A stretch of 64,000 nt of DNA from assembly GCA_905220665.1 (NCBI GenBank), contig CAJNAR010000182.1, positions 109,748-173,747 on the forward strand, in the 5' to 3' direction. A program made the position numbers and the translations under genes. Positions 54,889 to 64,000 of this stretch are shown here, piece by piece (the first letter of the stretch is position 1; the number at the start of each line of letters is the position of its first letter). This stretch comes from Albugo candida. Taxonomy: Eukaryota; Oomycota; Peronosporomycetes; Albuginales; Albuginaceae. Under the pieces are notes generated by a model that had not been told where the DNA came from, did no database searches, and worked only from the letters and a program-made list of their open reading frames with translations.

Positions 54889-57800
54889 ATATCGTATTTG
54901 GTGATTTCAACACGCCACTCGATTCAGCTATCGATGCTTCGAGTGGAACAATTCGACACGAACCAAGTCGATTAGCGTGTTTGGAATGGCTTTCACAGTT
55001 GGGTGTGGTAGACGCTTGGCGAATCCAACATCCGACTGAAAAAGTATTTACAGGACCATTACCGCGCAAGAATCGATTAGATTATATCTGCATGTCGGAA
55101 GAGCTATTCAATATGGTATACAAAACCTCTGAGTATTTTCGTCCACGACATGCGGGAGATCATCTGGCACAAAAAGTAACTTTTGCAAATCCAACTCAAT
55201 CTCCGGGACGAGGATATTGGAAATGTTCATTACGATTATTTGAATATCCTACAGTTGTCGAAGCAATCAAATTGGAAGCGAATTTGGTGCTCGAACAGTT
55301 ACGGACAACTTCGAATCCCGGTAAAATGTGGGAATGTTGGAAGACGAAAATCAAGAAACAGCTTCAAACCATTGAAAAAAAGGTTGCACAAGATAGCCGA
55401 CGTGATGTTGAGTCTAGCCAGCGTGTTTTGGAAGTCGCAGCAGCTCGATATCGCATTCAGGACACCAATGAGTCACGGTATTTTTACGAATCGAGTCTCC
55501 AACAATTTCGAATTTCAGTCGAAAACAACGCGAAATACAACCAAGATGAAAGTTTCGACCATCACGTGAAGCATATGGAGAACTCTTCAAAGCATTTTTT
55601 TCGCCCTCCGGATAGTTCTTGTCGTCGCGTGCCGATCGAAAATGTTACCAAAAAATGTGGTACCGTGACATCGAACCCGAGGGAGATTATTGACGAATTC
55701 AGAGATCATTGGGGTGGTGTCATGGGCTCTCTTTATAGCTCAGAGACCGACTCAAATGTTCCAAGTGACAGAAAGCAAAAAAAGTTACTCGATTCGATTC
55801 AAGTTTCACTTGCCTCAGCAGAGCAAGAACGTCTCTCAACTCGGTTAAGTACGACCGAGATGGCGGAAGCGATCAAGCACATGCGGAGTAGTTCTTCTCC
55901 AGGTATGGATGGACTACCAGCTGCATTTTATCAGCTTGATCCGGAAACGTTTGGCGAGTGTCTGAAGATCGTGTTCGAATATCAGCTGGAAAGAGGAATT
56001 CTACTTCGATCACAACGTCACTCGGCAATAACATTATTGTACAAAAAAGGATCACGAGGTGATCCTGGCAACTATCGACCGATCGCACTACTTTGCGTCG
56101 ATGTGAAAGTACTTTCAAAAGTGTTGGCGTATCGATTGCAACGTTTTTTGCCAAAATTGATCCATCAAGATCAAAAAGCATTTGTGCGCGGAAGGTCAAT
56201 GCATCATCATATTCGACATCTCACCGACATCCAAGACTTGGTCACTCATCGTGGGGAGGAAGCTTATGCGACTTTTCTCGACTTTGAGAAAGCTTATGAT
56301 CGAGTCAATTGGACGTACATGTTTCGCGTTTTGGAAAAAATGGGCGTTGGAAAAAGTTTTATCGACTGGGTTCGTCTTTTGTACAATAACACAAAGGCGC
56401 AGTTGATGATTAATGGAAATATCACACCGTCCATTACACCACAACGTGGAGTGAAACAAGGTGATCCTCTCTCAGCATTACTTTTTCTGATGACGATCGA
56501 ACCTTTGGGAAATTTACTTCGACAGCATGAAGAACATGGCATTTGGATTAATAGCACGACGGTCGCAACTGGATTATTTTTTGCGGACGATTCGACATTG
56601 CTTTCAGAGACACCAAATGGTGTTTTGACGCAACTCGAACTCGTCCAAGTCTATTGCGATGGATCGGGTGCGAAACTCAACTTGAGTAAATCATCTTTGC
56701 TCTCGTTGAATCGGACGAAGCCATGTCCACGTATTCCCAATTTGACCATAATGGGTCCGGAGGATTCGGTCAAGTATTTGGGTATTCCGTTCGGCCAGAA
56801 ACCAACTCACTCGATGGTTATTTCAACTCTCGACAAGCGTTTTTACGATGGGTTTGGTGCATGGTTTCGACGAGCACGAACTGTTCGTGGTCGACTACTG
56901 GTTGCGCAGACGATGATTTTATCACGTTTGTGGCATTACACGATGCACGTAGACATACCAGCAGTGACTATTCGACAGTGGCAATCGATGTTGAATCGAT
57001 TTGTGCTCGGTCGGAAACACAAAAAAGATTCAAAACATGTTCACCTACTCAGCAAAGAGTTTTATATCTTCGCCGACAAGATGGTGGACTACAAGTTCCT
57101 TTTTTGGTGGGACGACTAAAGCTACAACGTATTCAATTCCTTCAGCAGTTCGCATCCGATGCGTCAACAATTATTCCTGCGAATTGGACAACTGCTTCGA
57201 TGGAATTATTACAACTTATCCAACCTTCCTTTGGACCACACAAGCCGATGGATATATTCACCATCGCACCAAATCGACATGGGAAAATGGTTCAATGGGA
57301 GAGCATATCGTCATGGTGGAAACACGCATTTGAAATGTGGCATCAGATGGATTGGAGCATTTCAATATCAGATTTAAATGTTTCACAACGCCGTCAGTAC
57401 TACATGGAACAGCCGATGTGGTTTCACTGCGACCAAAAATTACATTACGAAGCTGCTACTCGTCATCCGAGTACACAGAACGTTTGGTACAATCTTGGCA
57501 TGGTGGATGAACCACATCGAACATTTCGAAAAACGTTTGCTACACTTTTCGACGTTCGAAGTTTGCAAGACTTTTTTCGTGAAAGCGACACATGGCCAAC
57601 GAAGGAAGATTTTGTCGACATGTATTACAACGACGAAGAGCTGAACACATCGGATATGTCTGAAGAAAAGTTGCTGGGTCGACTTTACAATGAAGTCACT
57701 CAGATTCTCCAGCGTATCCACTCGACGATTGGTCTCATCACTTGGATTATACCAACCACAAGTGGCAGATCATTTTATGTGGGAGTAAAAAGCAAGGAAA

Positions 57801-58588
57801 GGAAACATTATTTTCCATCTATTCCACGCTCACAACTATCACGAATCGTCTGGAAACCTCCCGAACCAACCAAGAGTCATCCGATGTCGACACATTGGTC
57901 ATCACGGGAGAGATCGGACGCACTGGATTCAGAACGAGTTCGAACTTTTATGGCTACATCACGGCATCTTCGAAAACGTGTATTACCAATTTTTGAGGAT
58001 CTACAGTTTCGTATCGCCTTTCGAATGTTGCCAGTTCGATCTCGTTTCTGGTTCTTAACAAATATTCAGCCCGACATTATCTTGTGCACGCAGCCTTCGT
58101 GTGGGGCAGTGGAATCCGATCAACATCTCTTTCTAGAGTGCGATCACACGGCACAGTTATGGAGAGAGTTACTCCCTAGTTGGGATCAGTTTTTCTCCTC
58201 TCGACCACGTTGGACGCATATTGCATGTGCAATCGTACCAACACTACGGTTGGATTGGAAAGATTATTTATCAATTATCTCAGATTTATGGCTTGCATTG
58301 CAAGCGGTGACACTGCACTTCGTCTGGACAGATCGGAATCGTCGTTTGTTCGATCAGCGATCAGCAACTCCGACAGTTCCAGCACTTCCCGTCATTTACA
58401 CCACGTTTAGTGCGCACGTTCGGTACTTTCGAAGACAGTGTTACGACCAAGAGGAACGCATTCGGCTTGCAAAGGTACTGGATCAACTCGAAACGCAAGG
58501 ATCATTTGGTGGATTTTTCAGAAGTCGAAGATCATTGCTGCGGGTCCGGCACAGGCGAGTGGAACGGCAAGTGCAACTCGGATCCTAG
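54889..58588 (+). pseudogene. LINE copy D ORF2 fragment
   Basis: Starts within EN just before GDFN and continues open through RT and FADD to about 57,059, where one T is missing (GAGTTTTATATC against GAGTTTTTATATC), shifting the frame. The second frame then runs through the C-terminal zinc motif to the stop at 58,588. Without an EN N-terminus or promoter the copy cannot be autonomous. Confidence 0.88.
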
Positions 58589-58906
58589 TCCTAGTTGGCT
58601 GGTCATGCTCACCGTAGTGTGGCGCACACCAATTTGCAAACCACGGTACTTTTGGACCATTTTTACAACTTTACAAACTTACCACTTAACAACTTTACAA
58701 CTTTCAACATCTATCCGTTACACGATGGACACACTCTCGTACTGTAGTGGTGAACGCTACCGCACTGCAGAACTAGCAACGAGGGACATATTATCAACTC
58801 TCACAGGTATTCTCGAAACGTTTTTATATGTATATATGTTATTTAAGATAGCCTAGGCAACTAGAGAAGTCAGTTAGTCTAATTCTAGTAATATAGACAC
58901 CTTCAA
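54889..58906 (+). mobile_element. LINE copy D, 5'-truncated
   Basis: 4,018 bp, starting at a point equal to 36,710 in copy A, so about 3,070 bp of the 5' part (leader, ORF1 and first half of EN) is missing. A one-base C microhomology exists at the truncation point. 5' truncation is the hallmark of incomplete target-primed reverse transcription. Its 3' UTR matches that of copy A closely. Confidence 0.93.
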
Positions 58907-58921
58907 CTGAGCTATACGACC
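58907..58921 (+). repeat. 15-bp tRNA-Ile fragment, junction D/E
   Basis: CTGAGCTATACGACC, between the 3' end of copy D and the full-length 5' end of copy E (ACTTCTCAATTTGCCGGC). Confidence 0.92.
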
Positions 58922-59014
58922 ACTTCTCAATTTGCCGGCTACTAAGTAACCCGCCAATTTAGTACAAAACAACTCGAAAAAACAACCTTTTTCAACTCCT
59001 TCCTCTCGAAAACA

Positions 59015-61522
59015 ATGGTTCAAGTCGACATATCGACACAACCCAGGGTGCTAGCGTCCACTTGTAGTGACGTGGCAACCCTCATGAGTCACCCAGCCTT
59101 GAGTGATTGCATGATTGTTGATGAGTCATCACCCCTATGTGATGACGTGGAAAGTACCCCCACCCCCTGTTTGACGGTACAGGGTAATACCGGTACTACC
59201 GGTGTAGGATGTGGTACCGGTGGTACAAGCGGTACTGTCGTTGCCCCGTCACAGGGTGACCAAAAGGCAACTGCAACTGAAAGTGTGGACGACACCAAAG
59301 GTCCCACTTTGGCAGAAATAATCAAGTCGCAGGAGTCCTTGCGTAAGGACCAGGCTAGAGCTCGGGCGAAATTTCGAGTCGAGCTCGCGAAGCCGAAAGC
59401 CTCGGATATCGAGGCTATACTGCAGCTATATGCTGATGGGGAGCACCCGGATTGGTCTGTTCTGTCTGCTAAATTGGAAGCAGCAAGACCTTTCCAAATC
59501 CGGAAAGCAACCTTCCCGATGGTCTTGGAGACGGGCCAGTCCTTGACCCGTACTCCAAATGGAAAAATACTAACATCCCTGATGCGAGACCACGGTAATC
59601 CGGTTTTTGAAAGCCTACTGGAGAGCCGGTCAATCGCTCAGGTGTCCAAAATGCCTGGGGGAAACATCAGAGTGATGGTCACCACAGCGGATGCCTGCCA
59701 ACAGTTGGAGTGTCAGCCGGTGACTATCCTTGGGGAGAAGTACTTTTTTCGGGAGTTTGATACTCTTGAAACAAAGTACTACCTCGATGTTTTCGGCGTA
59801 GGCGTGGAGGAAGAACGGAACAACATTCTCCGTGCTCTTCACCAACTCGGGTGTCAAGTGGTATATGACACCTTTCGCGAGACGGTTCCAACCAAAGAGG
59901 TGGTAATGTCGACTTGGAGAGTCTACTTTGGCTGCTCAACGTGTCCCCAACAACTGGTTAGAGTTGGTAAAGTGATTGAACAAATCGCTTACGACAAACA
60001 GCTCTACCCAGTACGGGGTAAGAATGCTCCTATTCCAACGGAACGACCACGTTTTGGTCAACGTGGTCCTTACTGCTTGGATTTGGGTGCTGCAATATAC
60101 ACGGGAACACGGCAACAACCAAAGGAAAACAAAAAGAAAAACACAAAACAACCAAACACAACTCACACTCAGCCTCAGAATCAAAAGCAAGCAAAATCGC
60201 AACAAGAAAAACAAAAACAAACAACCGCGCCATCGGCAGTCGTGGTGGTCCCAAAAAAGGTGGAGAAGCCAATTCAAATTCAGGAATTGGAGACGAGGCG
60301 ACCGGAGCGAAAAAATTCCGACCAAATTTCGTTGGAGCTCAACAGTCCTCCCTCTATCTCACCACCAGGGTCACCAGACTTATCACAGACCACTCCCCCC
60401 ATCCTACATTTAAAAAGTCAATCATCTTCCCATCCACGGGTGGAGAAGGATGGTGACACATACATGCAGTTGGCATGGACGCGAGGAAAGCGTAATCGAA
60501 CTGAGCCGTTCGACCAAATGGTTTCCAATGCACCACCTCGTGCGCTCCCAACGTTGGCGACAAGCAATTACTTTGCTGTGCTCGCAACCATGGAGGTGGA
60601 TGTCGAAGAAGTTCAAGCGGTTGCCAATCCGGCGCATGGCAATCGCATTCAAATTATTCCCGTGAAAGCACGGATGCCAAAAGAGGTAGCCACTTCGAAA
60701 GAGGCGGCACACTTTTATAAGAAGCGTCATACAACGGTGGAAAAAGCAGAGCGACCAACTCGAATTGGTGAAATCGGAGAGCTCATGGAAATGGATTCCA
60801 AAAATGCACTCCACCAGCTTCGACCGGACAAGCTGGTCCAAGCCGATGCGTGCATCCCACATGTGCGTAGGCTGGTACAATTTTGTACTAACCCGGACCA
60901 AATCATCCGGGCAGCATTAGATCATCCCATCACCATGCATGGGGTGCTTATTTCATGCATGGAGTCGAATGATCCTGCGTTGGACGAAGTAGCACATCTA
61001 CTTCTCATCAATCGCGTTTTTGCAGCGCACAATCTCGGCGAAGATGTCACATTTACGACGCGATGGAATCGCCACGTTGGTGGAAAAGTTCCCTCCAAGA
61101 GAGCTGTATTGTTCGAGAAAGTGATGCCTTGGTGGAGGTCAGTGCCGGACACTGTTCACGGTTTGACTCGGGCGACCAAAGCTCTCGCATTATTGGAATT
61201 GTTATTTATGTCTACTGCCCCGACATTTTACACAAACGATCACTGGATCCACTATCTCACCGATAGACCAGTGATCTGGATTCCGGGTCACCATTGTCGT
61301 TTACTCCCCATCAATGTGCTTATCTTGTTGTTACGCTCCGACGTGGGCATAAAGTGTTGGTCGCAATGGTTTGGTGGTAAATGGCAAGGACTTCTCTGTG
61401 GCGATATCGGCGAGCTCTCAGTCAATCTCAGTTTTTTCCCTGAAGAGAAAGCAACACTTCACCTCTCAAAAGAAGATGGTGAAATGAGGTTGATTGCCGG
61501 TCCACTTCAGCGTGAATGCTAA
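59015..61522 (+). CDS. LINE copy E ORF1 protein (intact)
   Basis: 835 residues, almost identical to copy A ORF1; the visible differences are scattered single-residue changes (for example GDQKAT against GDPKAT near residue 81). The same RRM-like region, basic Gln/Lys linker and C-terminal domain are present, and the same TGC TAA end overlaps ORF2. Confidence 0.85.
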   Translation: MVQVDISTQPRVLASTCSDVATLMSHPALSDCMIVDESSPLCDDVESTPTPCLTVQGNTGTTGVGCGTGGTSGTVVAPSQGDQKATATESVDDTKGPTLAEIIKSQESLRKDQARARAKFRVELAKPKASDIEAILQLYADGEHPDWSVLSAKLEAARPFQIRKATFPMVLETGQSLTRTPNGKILTSLMRDHGNPVFESLLESRSIAQVSKMPGGNIRVMVTTADACQQLECQPVTILGEKYFFREFDTLETKYYLDVFGVGVEEERNNILRALHQLGCQVVYDTFRETVPTKEVVMSTWRVYFGCSTCPQQLVRVGKVIEQIAYDKQLYPVRGKNAPIPTERPRFGQRGPYCLDLGAAIYTGTRQQPKENKKKNTKQPNTTHTQPQNQKQAKSQQEKQKQTTAPSAVVVVPKKVEKPIQIQELETRRPERKNSDQISLELNSPPSISPPGSPDLSQTTPPILHLKSQSSSHPRVEKDGDTYMQLAWTRGKRNRTEPFDQMVSNAPPRALPTLATSNYFAVLATMEVDVEEVQAVANPAHGNRIQIIPVKARMPKEVATSKEAAHFYKKRHTTVEKAERPTRIGEIGELMEMDSKNALHQLRPDKLVQADACIPHVRRLVQFCTNPDQIIRAALDHPITMHGVLISCMESNDPALDEVAHLLLINRVFAAHNLGEDVTFTTRWNRHVGGKVPSKRAVLFEKVMPWWRSVPDTVHGLTRATKALALLELLFMSTAPTFYTNDHWIHYLTDRPVIWIPGHHCRLLPINVLILLLRSDVGIKCWSQWFGGKWQGLLCGDIGELSVNLSFFPEEKATLHLSKEDGEMRLIAGPLQREC

Positions 61523-64000
61523 GGGCTCCTCGATTATTCCAACGTGGAACAATATCTCAGCACTCACGGTGAATGTTAATGGAATTCATAAAAATGGTCA
61601 TCTTTTTATCGACCACATCCTATCACAACACTCCATTTGTTGTGTTCAAGAAACCAAGTTTCACGATCACAACCAACTGGACTCATTTCAGTTTTTATTA
61701 TCCTCAAAAATGCAGCACAAAATGTTTGTCAATGATCACAACAGTGCATTTCTACATCCGACTCAAAACCGCAGTGGCGGCGTCATGACAATTCTTCGTT
61801 CGGACTTTCCCGGTTACTCAACAGCTGAAGAACTTACCGAACGAAGCATTCGAAATCGTTATTTGGTTTTGCGTCTTCTCATTCACGATGCACCGGTGTA
61901 TATTCACAATGTATATGCACCGGTCACGGCCGAGGAACGAGTGGGTTTTTATGATTTATTGCTTTCCAACACTTTCGAATCGACCGCAACACATATCGTA
62001 TTTGGTGATTTCAACACGCCACTCGATTCAGCTATCGATGCTTCGAGTGGAACAATTCGACACGAACCAAGTCGATTAGCGTGTTTGGAATGGCTTTCAC
62101 AGTTGGGTGTGGTAGACGCTTGGCGAATCCAACATCCGACTGAAAAAGTATTTACAGGACCATTACCGCGCAAGAATCGATTAGATTATATCTGCATGTC
62201 GGAAGAGCTATTCAATATGGTATACAAAACCTCTGAGTATTTTCGTCCACGACATGCGGGAGATCATCTGGCACAAAAAGTAACTTTTGCAAATCCAACT
62301 CAATCTCCGGGACGAGGATATTGGAAATGTTCATTACGATTATTTGAATATCCTAAAGTTGTCGAAGCAATCAAATTGGAAGCGAATTTGGTGCTCGAAC
62401 AGTTACGGACAACTTCGAATCCCGGTAAAATGTGGGAATGTTGGAAGACGAAAATCAAGAAACAGCTTCAAAGCATTGAAAAAAAGGTTGCACAAGATAG
62501 CCGACGTGATGTTGAGTCTAGCCAGCGTGTTTTGGAAGTCGCAGCAGCTCGATATCGCATTCAGGACACCAATGAGTCACGGTATTTTTACGAATCGAGT
62601 CTCCAACAATTTCGAATTTCAGTCGAAAACAACGCGAAATACAACCAAGATGAAAGTTTCGACCATCACGTGAAGCATATGGAGAACTCTTCAAAGCATT
62701 TTTTTCGCCCTCCGGATAGTTCTTGTCGTCGCGTGCCGATCGAAAATGTTACAAAAAAATGTGGTACCGTGACATCGAACCCGAGGGAGATTATTGACGA
62801 ATTCAGAGATCATTGGGGTGGTGTCATGGGCTCTGTTTATAGCTCAGAGACCGACTCAAATGTTCCAAGTGACAGAAGCAAAAAAAGTTACTCGATTCGA
62901 TTCAAGTTTCACTTGCCTCAGCAGAGCAAGACCGTCTCTCAACTCGGTTAAGTACGACCGAGATGGCGGAAGCGATCAAGCACATGCGGAGTAGTTCTTC
63001 TCCAGGTATGGATGGACTACCAGCTGCATTTTATCAGCTTGATCCGGAAACGTTTGGCGAGTGTCTGAAGATCGTGTTCGCATATCAGCTGGAAAGAGGA
63101 ATTCTACTTCGATCACAACGTCACTCGCAATAACATTATTGTACAAAAAAGGATCACGAGGTGATCCTGGCAACTATCGACCGATCGCACTGCTTTGTGT
63201 CGATGTAAAGTACTTTCAAAAGTGTTGGCGTATCGATTGCAACGTTTTTTGCCAAAATTGATCCATCAAGATCAAAAAGCATTTGTGCGCGGAAGGTCAA
63301 TGCATCATCATATTCGACATCTCACCGACATCCAAGACTTGGTCACTCATCGTGGGGAGGAAGCTTATGCGACCTTTCTCGACTTTGAGAAAGCTTATGA
63401 TCGAGTCAATTGGACGTACATGTTTCGCGTTTTGGAAAAAATGGGTGTTGGAAAAAGTTTCATCGACTGGGTTCGTCTTTGTACAATAACACAAAGGCGC
63501 AGTTGATGATTAATGGAAATATCACCCCGTCCATTACACCACAACGTGGAGTGAAACAAGGTGATCCTCTCTCAGCATTACTTTTTCTGATGACGATCGA
63601 ACCTTTGGGAAATTTACTTCGACAGCATGAAGAACATGGCATTTGGATTAATGGCACGACTGTCGCAACTGGATTATTTTTTTGCGGACGATTCGACATT
63701 GCTTTCAGAGACACCAAATGGTGTTTTGACGCAACTTGAACTCGTCCAAGTCTATTGCGATGGATCGGGTGCGAAACTCAACTTGAGTAAATCATCTTTG
63801 CTCTCGTTGAATCGGACCATGCCGTGTCCATGTATTCCCAATTTGACCATAATGGGTCCGGAGGATTCGGTCAAGTATTTGGGTATGCCGTTCGGCCAGA
63901 CACCGACTCATTCGATGGTTATTTCAACTCTCGACAAGAATTTTTACGATGGGTTTGGTGCATGGTTTCGACGAGCACGAACTGTTCGTGGTCGACTCTG
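61494..64000 (+). pseudogene. LINE copy E ORF2 (partial, frameshifted)
   Basis: EN and linker are open to about 62,876, where one A is missing (GACAGAAGC against GACAGAAAGC). Four more single-base changes follow: a missing G near 63,128, a missing A near 63,208, a missing T near 63,480 and an extra T near 63,683, the last just before FADD. All are in short runs. The preceding 3.9 kb of this copy has none, so sequencing or assembly error near a contig edge is a strong alternative to real decay. Confidence 0.8.

Larger units (their letters stand above)
33625..64000 (+). repeat. Head-to-tail array of five LINE copies seeded at tRNA-Ile
   Basis: Copies A (33,640-40,730), B (40,746-47,805), C (47,821-54,873), D (54,889-58,906, 5'-truncated) and E (58,922 to the window end) lie in the same orientation with nothing between them but a 15-bp tRNA-derived repeat. 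Full-length units are 7,053-7,091 bp. The array continues past the window. The tRNA is on the opposite strand at the left edge, so the first LINE and the tRNA are head-to-head. Confidence 0.93.
58922..64000 (+). mobile_element. LINE copy E, cut by the window end
   Basis: 5' end complete, ORF1 intact, ORF2 broken by several single-base indels; the 3' third lies outside the window. Sequence is closest to copy A, sharing private variants in ORF2 (CGGACCATGCCG, CAGACACCGACTC). Confidence 0.92.

Overview
The window looks like nuclear DNA of a compact-genome eukaryotic microbe, most likely an oomycete (stramenopile), perhaps Albugo-like. This is inference. The support is: standard genetic code, introns of about 50-80 nt with CTAAC/CTGAC-like branch sites, host genes only tens of bases apart, a plant-type mitochondrial L-galactonolactone dehydrogenase, a Ty1/copia relic and many APE-type LINEs. 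No rRNA, CRISPR array or prokaryotic feature is seen.

Layout. 1-3,960: a broken Ty1/copia element cut by the window edge. 4,984-8,933: two host genes, a SulP anion transporter and a PH/EF-hand/inorganic pyrophosphatase fusion. About 9,360-16,850: two old, decayed LINE copies on the minus strand, separated by a 15-bp piece identical to the 5' end of the tRNA-Thr gene that follows at 18,068. 18,363-33,408: a gene-dense host island holding a spliced COMM-domain gene, a NELF-B-like gene with a bromodomain inside it, L-galactonolactone dehydrogenase, a five-exon VPS25, an IQ-motif inositol 5-phosphatase, a PKR1-like membrane protein and the coatomer beta' subunit with a long charged repeat tail. 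33,567-33,639: tRNA-Ile on the minus strand. 33,640-64,000: a head-to-tail array of five LINE copies (A-E, plus strand), starting at the exact 5' end of the tRNA gene and running off the window.

The most notable system is this LINE family. Every junction in the array carries the same 15 bp, equal to nt 1-15 of the tRNA gene (through the box A / D-arm sequence), and the element ends in a fixed non-polyadenylated 3' terminus (...CACCTTCAA in the young copies). The older array has the same geometry, but there the 15 bp match nt 1-15 of tRNA-Thr and not tRNA-Ile. So the duplicated piece comes from the target, and the element appears to be a tRNA-gene-specific non-LTR retrotransposon that cuts after tRNA nucleotide 15 and inserts on the 5' side, head-to-head with the tRNA, leaving the tRNA gene whole. 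Copy C has two uninterrupted ORFs and is the best candidate for an active element.

The host genes are housekeeping functions (ER/Golgi traffic: COPB2, VPS25, COMMD, PKR1; transcription: NELF-B; metabolism: pyrophosphatase, ascorbate synthesis, phosphoinositide and anion transport). Several have lineage-specific architecture: the bromodomain in NELF-B, the repeat tail on COPB2, the PH/EF-hand front end on pyrophosphatase, and IQ motifs on the 5-phosphatase.
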